Positions 41,532-50,117 of a stretch of 52,719 nt of DNA are shown here, piece after piece. The stretch lies in assembly GCA_050944055.1 (NCBI GenBank), contig JBMNQI010000006.1:1-52719 (forward strand). Direction: 5' to 3'. A program made the position numbers and the translations under genes. The notes under the pieces were generated by a model. That model searched no databases. It had not been told where the DNA came from and was given only the letters and a program-made list of their open reading frames with translations. The first letter of the stretch is position 1; each line of letters starts with the position of its first letter. Origin of the DNA: JBMNQI01 sp050944055 (lineage in GTDB: Bacteria; Bacillota; Clostridia; Oscillospirales; Oscillospiraceae).

Positions 41532-41678
41532 GGTTTTGTCTCCTTATTTATATCATGATAAGAGCTAATATGCGCGGTATTGCAATATTATACCGCTTTT
41601 CCTCTTGCCTATGTATAAAATTGCCGTTTGCGACAGCGCCAGTTTCTTTTTGACGCCTCTGCTCTATCGGTTAATGTT

Positions 41679-41707
41679 ACTATATAATCAACAACATGCG
41701 TTGGCAA
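41679..41707 (-). promoter_or_regulatory. Candidate promoter of the prsW operon
   Basis: On the minus strand TTGCCA, 17 bases, TATAGT, about 150 bases before the prsW start. Confidence 0.5.
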
Positions 41708-41786
41708 GTAAAATTTGTGAATATATGCCGAATGCGGCAGAAATTATATCAGTTCGCGCTTTGGCGGCCGCAGGGCGTAAAACTGC

Positions 41787-41820
41787 AAATCGCCGGGGCT
41801 TCATAAGCTCCCGGCGATTT
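41787..41820 (-). terminator. Terminator of the lipoprotein gene
   Basis: A perfect 11-bp stem AAATCGCCGGG/CCCGGCGATTT (41787-41797 with 41810-41820) with a 12-nt loop, followed on the minus strand by a weak T tract (GCAGTTTT). Confidence 0.75.
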
Positions 41821-41853
41821 TGGCGGATGTGTTCGGTTGTTCTCGGCTCTAGG

Positions 41854-43167
41854 TCAGGATATGAGTTCGGCTCCAATCGTATAGTCCCATCCCTCGCCGC
41901 TTCTTACCGCCCTGCAGTCGTGGAACATGTAGGCGCCAAGCCCGCTGCGCCATTTTGTGACGGTAAATGTGAAGCTGTCCCCGGTCACATCGGAAAGGTC
42001 AAACTCAAATAAGAGCCCTGTCTCAAAATAAAGCTTTTCCCTGTCTATATAGCCCTGCTCGCACAGCTCGTCGAATGTGCCTGTGACGCCGGAAAGCCCG
42101 TGCGCGCTGCTCATCATATAGACAAGCGCGCTCTTTTCGCCGTCCGTAAGATTTGAGAGGCGGGAAAGGTCGAAGGCCAGCACGCTTATACCGCCGTTTA
42201 AACCCTCGTCCCTGTTCCAAAGGTCTTCAAGCACATCCAGGTAAAACCCGGCAAGATCATCGCCCTGCTCCAGTATACGTATATAGACGGGCGAGGAAAA
42301 CTGACTCGGATACGACTCCATGATGCCGCCTGTGTAGCCCACTTCGACTGTCTGGCCGGCCCTAAGCTCCGCAGAGCTGCCCTCTGAGCCGTCCGCTTTC
42401 AGCACGTCGAGCTTTGAGGAGACTGTATAGAGCTCCGCCTTCTCCGAGCCCGCCAGCAGAAGATAGCCGTCGTAAATCCCCATTATCTTGGCTGCGATAA
42501 TTTCCTCTTCCTTTTGCGGCGCCCCTTCGCCGGCAAGCTCGTCGCTCAGCGCGATTACTCCGTCCCGCAGGCTTATCTCGCCGAGCCTGTCGGCGCCGGA
42601 AACCGTATAATTCACGAAATCAACGATGCTCAGCTGCGCCGCATAGACATCAACCGTTGCGTCGGTACCGGCGGAAAGCGCGATATCCGAATCAAAAAGA
42701 GCATAATCGAACACGGCTACCTCATTCGCATTCGGATCAAAATACCCGAGCTGCGCGCGGTGTATTCCCGAGCCCCACGAGAAGGAAAAATAAAGCTCCA
42801 GCGTACCGTCGCCGTTGAGATCTGCGGCAGCCATATCAACAAGGCCGTAGCCCCCGAAATTCTCTCCAAGCTTATAGACGTTTCCGCCGTATTCAAGGAA
42901 AGATGCGCAGGATTTTTCAAATTTAAAAAGCTTGAAGCCTGATTCGCTCAAGCCCTCGGGTGTTATGTTAAAACAGGCGTCGTCTTCATACCCGGTTTCA
43001 TACTCGCCCAAAAGGCCGAGAAAATCCGAGACCCCCTCCTCGGCGCCGCTCACTGTAAACGACGATTTGGGCGTTTCAATAGGCTCCTGCGCGCTGTCAT
43101 ATTTAGTACAGGCCGCCATAGAAATAATAAGCGCTGCGGAGATTGCAAGTAAAAGAAGCCGCTTCAT
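41854..43167 (-). CDS. Lipoprotein of unknown function
   Basis: A 437-residue lipoprotein. The signal peptide MKRLLLLAISAALIISMAAC has its lipobox cysteine at C20. A segment DMAAADLNGDGTLELYFSF (about 111-129) looks like an EF-hand/dockerin-type calcium loop in an FG-GAP-like beta setting. The rest shows alternating beta patterns and no enzyme motif that I recognise. It starts with ATG and a GGGGTGAC site upstream. The first 60 bases of this gene are repeated at 46160-46221, with one mismatch. Confidence 0.8.
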   Translation of the reverse strand: MKRLLLLAISAALIISMAACTKYDSAQEPIETPKSSFTVSGAEEGVSDFLGLLGEYETGYEDDACFNITPEGLSESGFKLFKFEKSCASFLEYGGNVYKLGENFGGYGLVDMAAADLNGDGTLELYFSFSWGSGIHRAQLGYFDPNANEVAVFDYALFDSDIALSAGTDATVDVYAAQLSIVDFVNYTVSGADRLGEISLRDGVIALSDELAGEGAPQKEEEIIAAKIMGIYDGYLLLAGSEKAELYTVSSKLDVLKADGSEGSSAELRAGQTVEVGYTGGIMESYPSQFSSPVYIRILEQGDDLAGFYLDVLEDLWNRDEGLNGGISVLAFDLSRLSNLTDGEKSALVYMMSSAHGLSGVTGTFDELCEQGYIDREKLYFETGLLFEFDLSDVTGDSFTFTVTKWRSGLGAYMFHDCRAVRSGEGWDYTIGAELIS

Positions 43168-43179
43168 AATAATGTCACC
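43118..43179. repeat. 62-bp direct repeat, copy 1 (5' end of the lipoprotein gene)
   Basis: This stretch, covering the ribosome site and first 16 codons of the lipoprotein gene, is repeated at 46160-46221 in the same orientation with one mismatch (position 43123 A, 46165 G). Confidence 0.95.
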
Positions 43180-43261
43180 CCTTCCCTACGACGGAAAACC
43201 CGCTCATTTGTTCCCTTCATAGCCTTTTATATGCGGCGTACTGCCTGAAGCCATCATGATT

Positions 43262-43298
43262 GAGAGCCCTTCCGAAAGGCGATTCTCGGAAGGGCTCT
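43262..43298 (-). terminator. Hairpin after the ferredoxin gene
   Basis: A perfect 12-bp stem GAGCCCTTCCGA/TCGGAAGGGCTC (43264-43275 with 43286-43297) begins 4 bases after the ferredoxin stop. The T tract on the minus strand is weak. Confidence 0.65.
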
Positions 43299-43301
43299 TC
43301 G

Positions 43302-43490
43302 TTAATCAACTTCGATAACTGAAACGGGGCAGTTCTCCTGGGCTTCTATCGCGGCGGCTTCCTCAGATTCCGGAACAGTGTCCACATATACCTCGGCGAA
43401 TCCGTCATCGGCCATACGGAATACCTCCGGGCACGTGGCAACGCAGAGGCCGCAGGATATGCAGCCTTCCCTGTCTATTGATGCTTTCAT
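43302..43490 (-). CDS. Single-cluster 4Fe-4S ferredoxin
   Basis: A 62-residue electron carrier. C10, C13, C16 with the remote C54 (CISCGLC and NCPVSVI) bind one [4Fe-4S] cluster; C20 of the CP motif is the usual extra cysteine. The acidic surface (DDGFAEVYVDTVPESEEAAA) is typical of Clostridial and Thermotoga-like monocluster ferredoxins. AAGGAG lies 6 nt before ATG. It lies upstream of the lipoprotein gene and downstream of the dienoyl-CoA reductase-like gene, all minus strand; whether it serves that enzyme is not known. Confidence 0.93.
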   Translation of the reverse strand: MKASIDREGCISCGLCVATCPEVFRMADDGFAEVYVDTVPESEEAAAIEAQENCPVSVIEVD

Positions 43491-43842
43491 CTTAAACTCC
43501 TTTTTGAAATATAAGTTTTTCCTTCTTATTTATTCGAGGGGATTAATCCGGCAGCGTCTTCATCTTCTGAAGTATTATTCTTTATATGAGCCTTTATTCC
43601 TGGCAGGACCTTCGCCCGATAATAACGGTATTTTGTCAAGTTTTGAGGCACTATCAAATTATATTATCATATTCCCAGAATTTTTCAATAAAAGTATAAA
43701 GTTGTTTTGGTAAGCGTTTGACTCTTGTTTCTTCCCGTCTGGGTATGTGGTTTTGCTTTTATTTTTCTGTGTAGCGGTAGATGAAGTGACAGATTGATGA
43801 AATTACTGTTCCAGGCACCTACATTTTTCTATGACTGTTATT
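43491..43842. other. 352-bp gap between the ferredoxin and reductase genes
   Basis: No reading frame of note. AT-rich 43640-43760 may hold the ferredoxin promoter (TTGAAA with TAATAT at 16 bases on the minus strand, weak). The 43780-43830 stretch has a non-coding look that I could not assign. Confidence 0.4.
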
Positions 43843-45825
43843 CTACAGGTTCCGCGCGGCGTAGAAGCCTGAGCGGGAGGTGTGCATTACGGTGCCGGGG
43901 GCGACGCAGTCGCCTATGGGGATGACTTCCGGGGCGCAGGAGACCAGGCTTTCGAACACGCCGTACCGGGAGCGCATGCCGACGGCGAGTATTACGCTCT
44001 GGCATGGGATGGTCTTAATGCCGCCTCCCGCGAGCTCGACTGTCACGCCCTCGGAACCTATCTTGGTGCATTTTGCTTTGGTGAGTACGTTTATATTATT
44101 CTTCTTAATATGGTTATCAAGGCTTGGGGCTATCATGCCCTGCGAGTCGGCGTGGATTGTGCCGGTCATTTCGACGACCGTCACGTCCTTCCTGCCTATG
44201 CTCTTTAAATAAAGCGCAGTCTCGCAGCCGACCAGGTTGCCGCCGACGACCACTATGCTGTCCCCGAGTTCGTCAGCCCTTTCGTGCGCCTGCACGCAGG
44301 TGAAGACGTTTTTGCCATCCGCACCCGGGATATCCGGTATGATAGGCTCCGAGCCGCTTGCGACGAGTATAGCGTCGGGATTCAGGGCTTTTAGCATTTC
44401 GGGCGTGGCCTCTGTATTGAGCTTAACGTCTATAGGGCGTTTGCCCACCTGGCGGATAAGATAGTTCTTATATCTGTTAATCATCCACTTGACTTGGTTG
44501 TTGTCGGATATCTTCAGAAGGCCGCCCAGCGCGCCCGACTTTTCAAAGAGCGTCACCTCATGGCCGCGGTCTGCCGCGGTTATTGCCGCCTGCATTCCCG
44601 CGGGGCCGCCGCCCACGACTATGACCTTCTTCTTGACCTTCGCGGGCTCAATTGGCCCGACGCGGTGCTCCCGCCCGCTGCGGGGGTTGACGTTGCAGCC
44701 CAGAAAATGCGTGTCGTGCATGACGTCCAGGCAGTTATAGCAGGCGATGCAGGGTATTATATCCTCCTCGCATCCGTTCTTTGCTTTATTCGGCCATTCC
44801 GGGTCGGCTATTATCGTCCTGCACATGGCGATAAAATCGGCGACGCCCTCCTCAAGGAATTTCTCCGCCATCTCCGGCTCCGATATGGAGCCAACGACGG
44901 CCACCGGGATGTTTATTCTCTTTTTAAGAGGCTCGGCCAAATGGCGGTTTGTGCCGCGCGGGTCTAAATATGAGGGGAAGGTGTGGCTGGAGGTGCCCTG
45001 CCCCATGTCTCCCGAGGAGACATGGATTATATCAGCCAGGCCCTCCAAGGCGTTGCAGAAGGTAACAAGCTCCTCAAAGCCCACCGGGTCCTCATTCGGG
45101 TCGACGCCGCTGACGCGGTACTCAACTATCATATCGCCCGCTGCCTGTCTGACGGCGCGCATAATCTCCAGCGGGAAGCGCATGCGGTTCTCCAGGCTGC
45201 CGCCGTATTCGTCCGTACGCTTGTTATAGAAGGGGCTGAGGAACTGGGCGGGCATCCAGCCGTGTGCGCCGTGTATCGTGACCATGTGGAAGCCGCAGAG
45301 CTTCATCTTCTTTACGCATTTGACATAGTTGTCAATAATGGACGCCATTTTCTCTTTTGTATACTCGGGGACGACGGAACCGTCCGGGTTAATGATTTTG
45401 CTGACTGCGTAGCTGAGCTGGCGATTTCCGACATTGTGTTCGCCGCGGTCCTCATCCTTATTGGCCTGCTCCCGAGGCTCGTGGTATACGCCGCCGTAAT
45501 TAAGCTCTATGGACGCGTGCGCGCCGTACTGCTGTATGGCGGAGGCAAATTCGGTGAGCGCCGCGGTTCCTTCCCTCCTGCGAAGGTCAAAGTACAGGCC
45601 AAAGTTGTCGGTGTCGTCGTCCCTGTAGTTAATCTCCGTATGTCCGACCGTGACAACCGCGGCGCCGCCTTTTGCCTTTTCCTCAAACATGCTTATCGCG
45701 TAGTCGAATATGTAGTTGTCCGGCGAGAAGACCCACGCACCTAGGGGCGAGCTGATAATTCTGTTCTTGAAAACATGCTTGCGGATTTTAATAGGTGAAA
45801 AAAGCTTTGGATATTTGGGTCCCAT
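43843..45825 (-). CDS. Old-yellow-enzyme/Fe-S flavoprotein (2,4-dienoyl-CoA reductase/enoate reductase family)
   Basis: A 660-residue multi-cofactor reductase. An FMN TIM-barrel (about 1-345, with RIISSPLGAWV, ASIELNYGG, IHGAHGWMPAQFLSP and DEYGGSLENRMRF) is followed by a [4Fe-4S] cysteine cluster (CIACYNCL...GCNVNP, about 352-376), an FAD-binding Rossmann domain (VIVVGGGPAGMQAA, about 399-412) and an NAD(P) Rossmann domain (IVVVGGNLVGCETALY, about 521-536). This is the layout of 2,4-dienoyl-CoA and 2-enoate reductases and of related NADH:flavin oxidoreductases. It reduces activated C=C bonds; the substrate is open. Strong GGAGG before ATG. Confidence 0.92.
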   Translation of the reverse strand: MGPKYPKLFSPIKIRKHVFKNRIISSPLGAWVFSPDNYIFDYAISMFEEKAKGGAAVVTVGHTEINYRDDDTDNFGLYFDLRRREGTAALTEFASAIQQYGAHASIELNYGGVYHEPREQANKDEDRGEHNVGNRQLSYAVSKIINPDGSVVPEYTKEKMASIIDNYVKCVKKMKLCGFHMVTIHGAHGWMPAQFLSPFYNKRTDEYGGSLENRMRFPLEIMRAVRQAAGDMIVEYRVSGVDPNEDPVGFEELVTFCNALEGLADIIHVSSGDMGQGTSSHTFPSYLDPRGTNRHLAEPLKKRINIPVAVVGSISEPEMAEKFLEEGVADFIAMCRTIIADPEWPNKAKNGCEEDIIPCIACYNCLDVMHDTHFLGCNVNPRSGREHRVGPIEPAKVKKKVIVVGGGPAGMQAAITAADRGHEVTLFEKSGALGGLLKISDNNQVKWMINRYKNYLIRQVGKRPIDVKLNTEATPEMLKALNPDAILVASGSEPIIPDIPGADGKNVFTCVQAHERADELGDSIVVVGGNLVGCETALYLKSIGRKDVTVVEMTGTIHADSQGMIAPSLDNHIKKNNINVLTKAKCTKIGSEGVTVELAGGGIKTIPCQSVILAVGMRSRYGVFESLVSCAPEVIPIGDCVAPGTVMHTSRSGFYAARNL

Positions 45826-45891
45826 TTTTTGTCCTCCTTATTCTTATTAGCTTCAACAGTCGCGTCCGGCCTTTTAATCGTTTGTATTATA

Positions 45892-45920
45892 CTTATAGCA
45901 TATGTATTCAGGCATTACAA
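45892..45920 (-). promoter_or_regulatory. Candidate promoter of the dienoyl-CoA reductase-like gene
   Basis: On the minus strand TTGTAA, 17 bases, TATAAG (overlapped by TATAAT), about 67 bases before the start codon. Confidence 0.6.
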
Positions 45921-46063
45921 GCATTGATAAAATCATAACATATATTAGTTTGGTTATATAATATAATTATTTGCATAAGTTATTCACATTTTACTTAGAT
46001 TAGAGCGTTCCTATTTAACTGCGGGCAGAGACAACACACGCATTATAATTCGAAATTTCTACA

Positions 46064-46100
46064 TATTAAAACGCCGAAAACATATAGTTTCCGGCGTTTT
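46064..46100 (-). terminator. Terminator next to the first tRNA-derived repeat
   Basis: A 9-bp stem AAAACGCCG/CGGCGTTTT (46068-46076 with 46092-46100). It stands where a tRNA terminator would stand, downstream of the tRNA-like repeat on the minus strand. Confidence 0.65.
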
Positions 46101-46102
46101 GT

Positions 46103-46159
46103 CATCCCTGGCGCGATTAGAACGCGCGTCCTTCCGCGTAAAATCCCTCTTATTGCTCT
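46103..46159 (-). repeat. 57-bp direct repeat, copy 1, derived from tRNA-Arg 3' half
   Basis: Identical over 57 bp to 50061-50117. On the minus strand it contains the 3' strand of an anticodon stem, a T arm GCGCG-TTCTAAT-CGCGC and an acceptor 3' end, close to the intact tRNA-Arg at 51533-51609. The 5' half of a tRNA is absent. It is followed by a terminator hairpin. Confidence 0.9.
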
Positions 46160-46209
46160 ATAGAGATAATAAGCGCTGCGGAGATTGCAAGTAAAAGAAG
46201 CCGCTTCAT
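46150..46209 (-). pseudogene. Chimeric fossil frame: lipoprotein signal peptide joined to the end of the binding-protein gene
   Basis: A 19-codon frame reads MKRLLLLAISAALIISIEQ and stop. The first 16 residues equal those of the 41854-43167 lipoprotein; the last two codons and stop equal those of the 50108-51223 binding protein. The join (46159/46160) is in frame with both parents and shows no microhomology. It looks like the remnant of a deletion or a recombination joint. A chimeric assembly is the alternative. Confidence 0.7.
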
Positions 46210-46221
46210 AATAATGTCACC
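46160..46221. repeat. 62-bp direct repeat, copy 2
   Basis: 61 of 62 bases match 43118-43179. It begins exactly where the 57-bp repeat ends. Confidence 0.95.
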
Positions 46222-46507
46222 AGGCTTAGCACTGATCACAACGCCAGAATCTGGTTCGAGTTAAGCTTGGTGCGCCAATAATAAGTCCTGTTCGTTAGAA
46301 AAAAACGGGCTGTCTTAGAAATAAATTAGAAAATCTAACAGAGGCGGTTAGTGTCATTTCCCTCTTTAGAATTTAGCATCATTCAGATTTGAAAATCAAC
46401 TCTTTTTTTATCAGTACATCAGCGTGTTTTCGTTGCTCTTTTTGAGAATGAAGGCACGCTTTTTTGCGCCCTGCATTTGTTAAAAAGGAGGTGTGAATCC
46501 CATCATC

Positions 46508-46624
46508 ATGACATACGAATATTTGTCCGACGGCGATATACTTTATGATGGGTTTTCTGGTACCATAATGCGAGGTTGTCCGCTTTCCGACAGCGGCTTT
46601 TCGTGGTATCGTGCAAAGCTCTGA
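46508..46624 (+). CDS. Possible 38-residue protein
   Basis: A frame starting MTYEYLSDGDILYDGFSG, in frame with a GTG at 46493; AAAGGAGGTG lies 14 nt before ATG and 2 nt before that GTG, so spacing is poor for both. No family recognised. It may be the remains of a longer gene or chance. Confidence 0.25.
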   Translation: MTYEYLSDGDILYDGFSGTIMRGCPLSDSGFSWYRAKL

Positions 46625-46681
46625 ATGCTTCCGGCCGGGGGATTCGAAATATCTCCCGGCCGCGCCGCAGGACTAGGGGAT

Positions 46682-49642
46682 TTACCCGCTGTAGCTCTGG
46701 TTTGGCGCGATGGTGAAGCTCCGGCTGTTGCCGAGGGTGCTGTATGTGTAGATGGCTTCCTTCGTGTACCCTTGGCGCGCTATTTCCTGCGCGATGGGCG
46801 GCAGTTCGTACTGGATGGAGAGGTTAAAATTGTAAGCGCCGAGTCCTCCGTAGATGGAAGCATAGTCGTTTCCGTCCACCGGGGCCGTGCATCCGGGGAA
46901 GGGGATTCCGACGTATTCCTCTAAAATCACCGGGACGGTCAGGTGCTGGCCCGGCTCCATCGCCGGGATTTCCATGCCGAACACCGGCTTATAGAGAGAT
47001 ATATAGGATGATCCATAGGCCGCATACAGACGGGTTACGGTAGGGTCGTATCCATTCTTCGACAGATCCATATACGTATCGGCGGTAAAGGACAGGTATC
47101 CCTTCGGCGTTGCAAAATCATAGGGGTTGTAGAGCTCCACCAGCAGGTATGCGGGACGGTACAGATAGTCCGGATCCAGTTTTATGAAGTCCCAGTTCAT
47201 GGGATTGGGGGAGCCTTTATTGGCGGATTCCTCCAGCGCGTCTGCGACCTTACCAGACAACTCCTCCAATCCGTATTCGTAGAGGGAGTCAGCGGGAACG
47301 CCGGCCTGCTGCAGGGCCATCGTCGCTAGATAATCCGTTCCCATTTCTGCCAGATCGTCAAAGTTGGGCAGCGAAGGCGGGATGCCTATGGAGGCCAGTC
47401 CGTAATCCACCATGGCAGTCAGCGCTAACCGCAGGGGACCCTGCAGGGAGGCGGGGAGCGCGGAGACGACTATCTTGATAAGGCCCGACTTTAAATCGGC
47501 ATAAGCGGTGCTGACCCAGTTGACGACCGATTTCAGGAAGTCCGCCACGCTGCTGAAAAAGTCTGTGATGTCGTCCCAGGCCTCTTCCCACCAGGATTTA
47601 TCCTCGGGCTGCGGTGTGAGGTCCAGCTTTGTCCCGACGGCATAGGGCGCGTATGGTTTATCCTTATCCAGAGCCAGTCCGAACACTTCTTTCTCTGTCG
47701 GCTGACGTGTGACGACATAGTGATACTGCCAGTTGGTCGCCTCCCACTTCACAGGCGTATAGGTGACCTTTTCAAGGGTTGGGATCGGCGGCGTGATCTT
47801 AATCTGCTCCAGGATCTTGGCAGGCGGGGACTGATCTATGCCATACTGCACCATGACAGTTTTGGAGTAGGACGCTTCAACCGCGCCCGCCCGCGCCCCA
47901 TCTGTGAGGGCGACGGCCCGTATATAATAAGCTATGTAGGAATCGTCCGGCAGCTCGCTGTCGGGCGGGACGAACTCGTCGAAATCGATGGCGATGCCGA
48001 CGGGATTAGAACTGGATAAATCCATATAAGCCGCGTCGATGGACAGCAGCGTTTTCTCATAGACTAGACCGGCCACATTGCGCCAACTGTCCTGAGAGGC
48101 GCTCACGAAATCGACAAGGCTCACCTGAATCCGCAGTTCCTTTGTGCCAGCGGGAAAACCCGAAGGAAGCACGGACCAGGATGAGGAGGAATTCGTGTTG
48201 GTTAAAGTCTTTTGAGTCTCGTCTACAAATTTGTTTGGGAATTCAGTATTATAAAAGACTTTTCCCGCATAATTGGCAAGCTTCAGGGAGAAAAACTTCG
48301 GAATCGGTGAAATATTGAAGATGCTGGAGGCGGAAATGGGATCGCCGTACAGAACGGGCATGCCAGTTCCGGAATCGCCGATGCTCTTTCCTTCGGCGTC
48401 CACCGGGTAGGCGCGGACATAGTAGGTTTGCAGCGGCATGGCGGAAGTATCCCCATAATGGGACAGCAGCCAGTTTTTCTTAATGCCCGGAAACTGGATT
48501 CTATCCAGCAGAGAGCTGGGCGGAAGGAGGATATTGGTCGGGGCAGTTGGGTTTTGAAGCATCTGCTCAGCGGCATAGACCTTTGAAAAGTCGACGGTGA
48601 AACTTTTGGCGCTGACGGAGAGTTCGCCGGAAAGCAGCAGTCCGCCGGGTTTCTTACCGGCACTTGTCACAGGGGCACCATCAAACGGGACGAGAGACAC
48701 CTGCCAGACAATTTTTTTCGCCTGCGTCAGCGCGCCGGCGCGCATGATCAATTGGAAGGTCGCCTTTTTATCCCCATTTGGCGAGATGGCGGTGTAGGGC
48801 GACGTCGTCTGTTGGCCGGAAGACGATCCGTCGGATAGGGAAAGGGAGATGACAGGGCTGTAAAGGGGCCGGAAAACACGGTTATTAAAATCAATAGCCG
48901 CGAGCTTCTCCGTTTCACTCTGTTTTATAGGGGTGTTGTCCATAAGCGCCTCCGCGAAATCCTCCTTGGATCCTGAGGAGGCGTAAGTATTGTAAATACG
49001 CACGGAAATGGCGACGGCCTGCTCCCGGGTTGTGGTGCCGTACCCCGAAGCCTTCTGCGCGTCGGTGATGGCGCGGGGCATAAAGGCGCCGTTTGAACCC
49101 TTGAGGATCCCTTCCTTGCTCATGTAAAGCACATGGTCGAGGGCCCAGGAGGAGATATCTGTCTGATCGGAAAACGTGGGCGCGCCGGTTGTGCTGTAAT
49201 CGGCGTTCGGGAACATCACACGGATCGCGCGGCCAAACATGGTGGCCACCTGCTCCCGGTTCGTTTTTTCACCGGGGGAAAAAGTCGTGGACGAGGTCCC
49301 CGTCGTGATACCAAGGGCATAGGCCTTGAGAATCGCCGGATTGGAGGTGTCCGTAAACGGATTGGGGGAGACGGGCGTCGCTGTTTTTCCCGTCGTCTTC
49401 TCATAAAGGAGCGTCGCCAACTCGCAGAGTTCCTCGCGCGTGGTGGGTTCCGCCGCCTTTTTAGATAGGAGTCCGGAGGGGATCAATCCGTTATCCCAGG
49501 CGTTTGAAATTTCCGGTTTTGCCCAGCCGGATGCGGATATGTAGAAGGCCTGATTCGTGATGGATGCCGCTGCGGCGGTAGGAAGAATCGATAAGAACGT
49601 AAGCAGGGCAAGGATGATGGCAACAGTCTTTTTCCATCCCAT
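46682..49642 (-). CDS. SLH-domain surface protein
   Basis: A 986-residue exported protein. Signal peptide 1-26 (LLTFLSILPTAAAASI). Three SLH repeats are at the N-terminus (about 30-220: WAKPEISNAWDNGLIP, FTDTSNPAILKAYALGI, FSDQTDISSWALDHVLYMSKEG, and the TTREQ/NREQ marks). The rest (about 250-986) is beta-rich with a helical part near 680-770 (SVADFLKSVVNWVSTAYADL) and no motif I know. The ATG at 49642 has GGAAGGGAG 9 nt upstream. It lies between two identical 57-bp tRNA-derived repeats and is the only full gene there. A role in the S-layer or adhesion is likely. Confidence 0.87.
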   Translation of the reverse strand: MGWKKTVAIILALLTFLSILPTAAAASITNQAFYISASGWAKPEISNAWDNGLIPSGLLSKKAAEPTTREELCELATLLYEKTTGKTATPVSPNPFTDTSNPAILKAYALGITTGTSSTTFSPGEKTNREQVATMFGRAIRVMFPNADYSTTGAPTFSDQTDISSWALDHVLYMSKEGILKGSNGAFMPRAITDAQKASGYGTTTREQAVAISVRIYNTYASSGSKEDFAEALMDNTPIKQSETEKLAAIDFNNRVFRPLYSPVISLSLSDGSSSGQQTTSPYTAISPNGDKKATFQLIMRAGALTQAKKIVWQVSLVPFDGAPVTSAGKKPGGLLLSGELSVSAKSFTVDFSKVYAAEQMLQNPTAPTNILLPPSSLLDRIQFPGIKKNWLLSHYGDTSAMPLQTYYVRAYPVDAEGKSIGDSGTGMPVLYGDPISASSIFNISPIPKFFSLKLANYAGKVFYNTEFPNKFVDETQKTLTNTNSSSSWSVLPSGFPAGTKELRIQVSLVDFVSASQDSWRNVAGLVYEKTLLSIDAAYMDLSSSNPVGIAIDFDEFVPPDSELPDDSYIAYYIRAVALTDGARAGAVEASYSKTVMVQYGIDQSPPAKILEQIKITPPIPTLEKVTYTPVKWEATNWQYHYVVTRQPTEKEVFGLALDKDKPYAPYAVGTKLDLTPQPEDKSWWEEAWDDITDFFSSVADFLKSVVNWVSTAYADLKSGLIKIVVSALPASLQGPLRLALTAMVDYGLASIGIPPSLPNFDDLAEMGTDYLATMALQQAGVPADSLYEYGLEELSGKVADALEESANKGSPNPMNWDFIKLDPDYLYRPAYLLVELYNPYDFATPKGYLSFTADTYMDLSKNGYDPTVTRLYAAYGSSYISLYKPVFGMEIPAMEPGQHLTVPVILEEYVGIPFPGCTAPVDGNDYASIYGGLGAYNFNLSIQYELPPIAQEIARQGYTKEAIYTYSTLGNSRSFTIAPNQSYSG

Positions 49643-49693
49643 GGCAACGTACTCCCTTCCTTTTTTCTTCATTTGTAAAAGCTCATTGTGTAT

Positions 49694-49723
49694 AGTATAC
49701 AAATACCTCTCGGTTATCGTCAA
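49694..49723 (-). promoter_or_regulatory. Promoter of the SLH gene
   Basis: On the minus strand TTGACG, 18 bases, TATACT, 52 bases before the start codon. Confidence 0.7.
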
Positions 49724-50012
49724 GAGAATTTTAACAATACTGCAAATTTATTTAAACTTTTATCAAAAAATCGGCCGCTTTCCGCGCATGCTTCCCAGAA
49801 CCTGTTCGCAGCACACCTTTGGCTATATGATGCAAATACTTGCCCGCTTCCTCTATAATAGCGGTTTATAAATAGGGATAGTACTATCCGATGAAACGCC
49901 GCTATCTTTCCAAGCGCCCGCTCTGACTTTTCAGAAACGCTCTAATTAGTACTCTGACATTATAATAACGACCGATTTTATTAGATAAATCAAGGATTTC
50001 CTCTAATTTCAT

Positions 50013-50054
50013 TAAAAAAAGCAAGGCGCGAAAACCTCTCGATTTTCGCGCCTT
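50013..50054 (-). terminator. Terminator of the solute-binding protein gene
   Basis: A perfect 12-bp stem AAGGCGCGAAAA/TTTTCGCGCCTT (50023-50034 with 50043-50054), 8-nt loop, followed by a run of T on the minus strand. It lies right after the tRNA-like repeat. Confidence 0.92.
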
Positions 50055-50057
50055 GGC

Positions 50058-50117
50058 TGGCATCCCTGGCGCGATTAGAACGCGCGTCCTTCCGCGTAAA
50101 ATCCCTCTTATTGCTCT
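50058..50117 (-). repeat. 57-bp direct repeat, copy 2, with tRNA-Arg 3' half and CCA
   Basis: 50061-50117 is identical to 46103-46159. Extended to 50058 it includes CCA on the minus strand. 50058-50095 matches 51533-51570 of the intact tRNA-Arg at 35 of 38 bases. The repeat also covers the last codons (EQ, stop) of the solute-binding protein gene. Confidence 0.9.

Larger units (their letters stand above)
41532..41853. other. Intergenic region between prsW and the lipoprotein gene
   Basis: No gene is visible. It holds the candidate prsW promoter (41679-41707) and the terminator of the upstream lipoprotein gene (41787-41820). Confidence 0.6.
45826..46681. other. Gene-poor 856-bp region with repeats
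   Basis: No full gene. It contains the promoter of the reductase gene (45892-45920), a terminator (46064-46100), the first 57-bp tRNA-derived repeat (46103-46159), the chimeric fossil frame (46150-46209) and a possible 38-residue frame (46508-46624). The stretch 46222-46480 shows nothing I can assign. The whole looks like a worn accessory site. Confidence 0.6.
49643..50057. other. Intergenic region upstream of the SLH gene
   Basis: It holds the SLH gene promoter (49694-49723) and the terminator of the binding-protein gene (50013-50054). The stretch 49740-50010 is AT-rich with no gene seen. Confidence 0.55.

Noticed and set aside
43780..43830. Stretch before the reductase stop that resembled the end of a dispersed repeat
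   Set aside because: No second copy in the window, no inverted ends and no transposase; the likeness is an impression only.
46103..46159. Calling the tRNA-like repeat a functional tRNA gene
   Set aside because: The 5' half (acceptor, D arm, 5' anticodon stem) is missing, and T-loop position 57 is changed.
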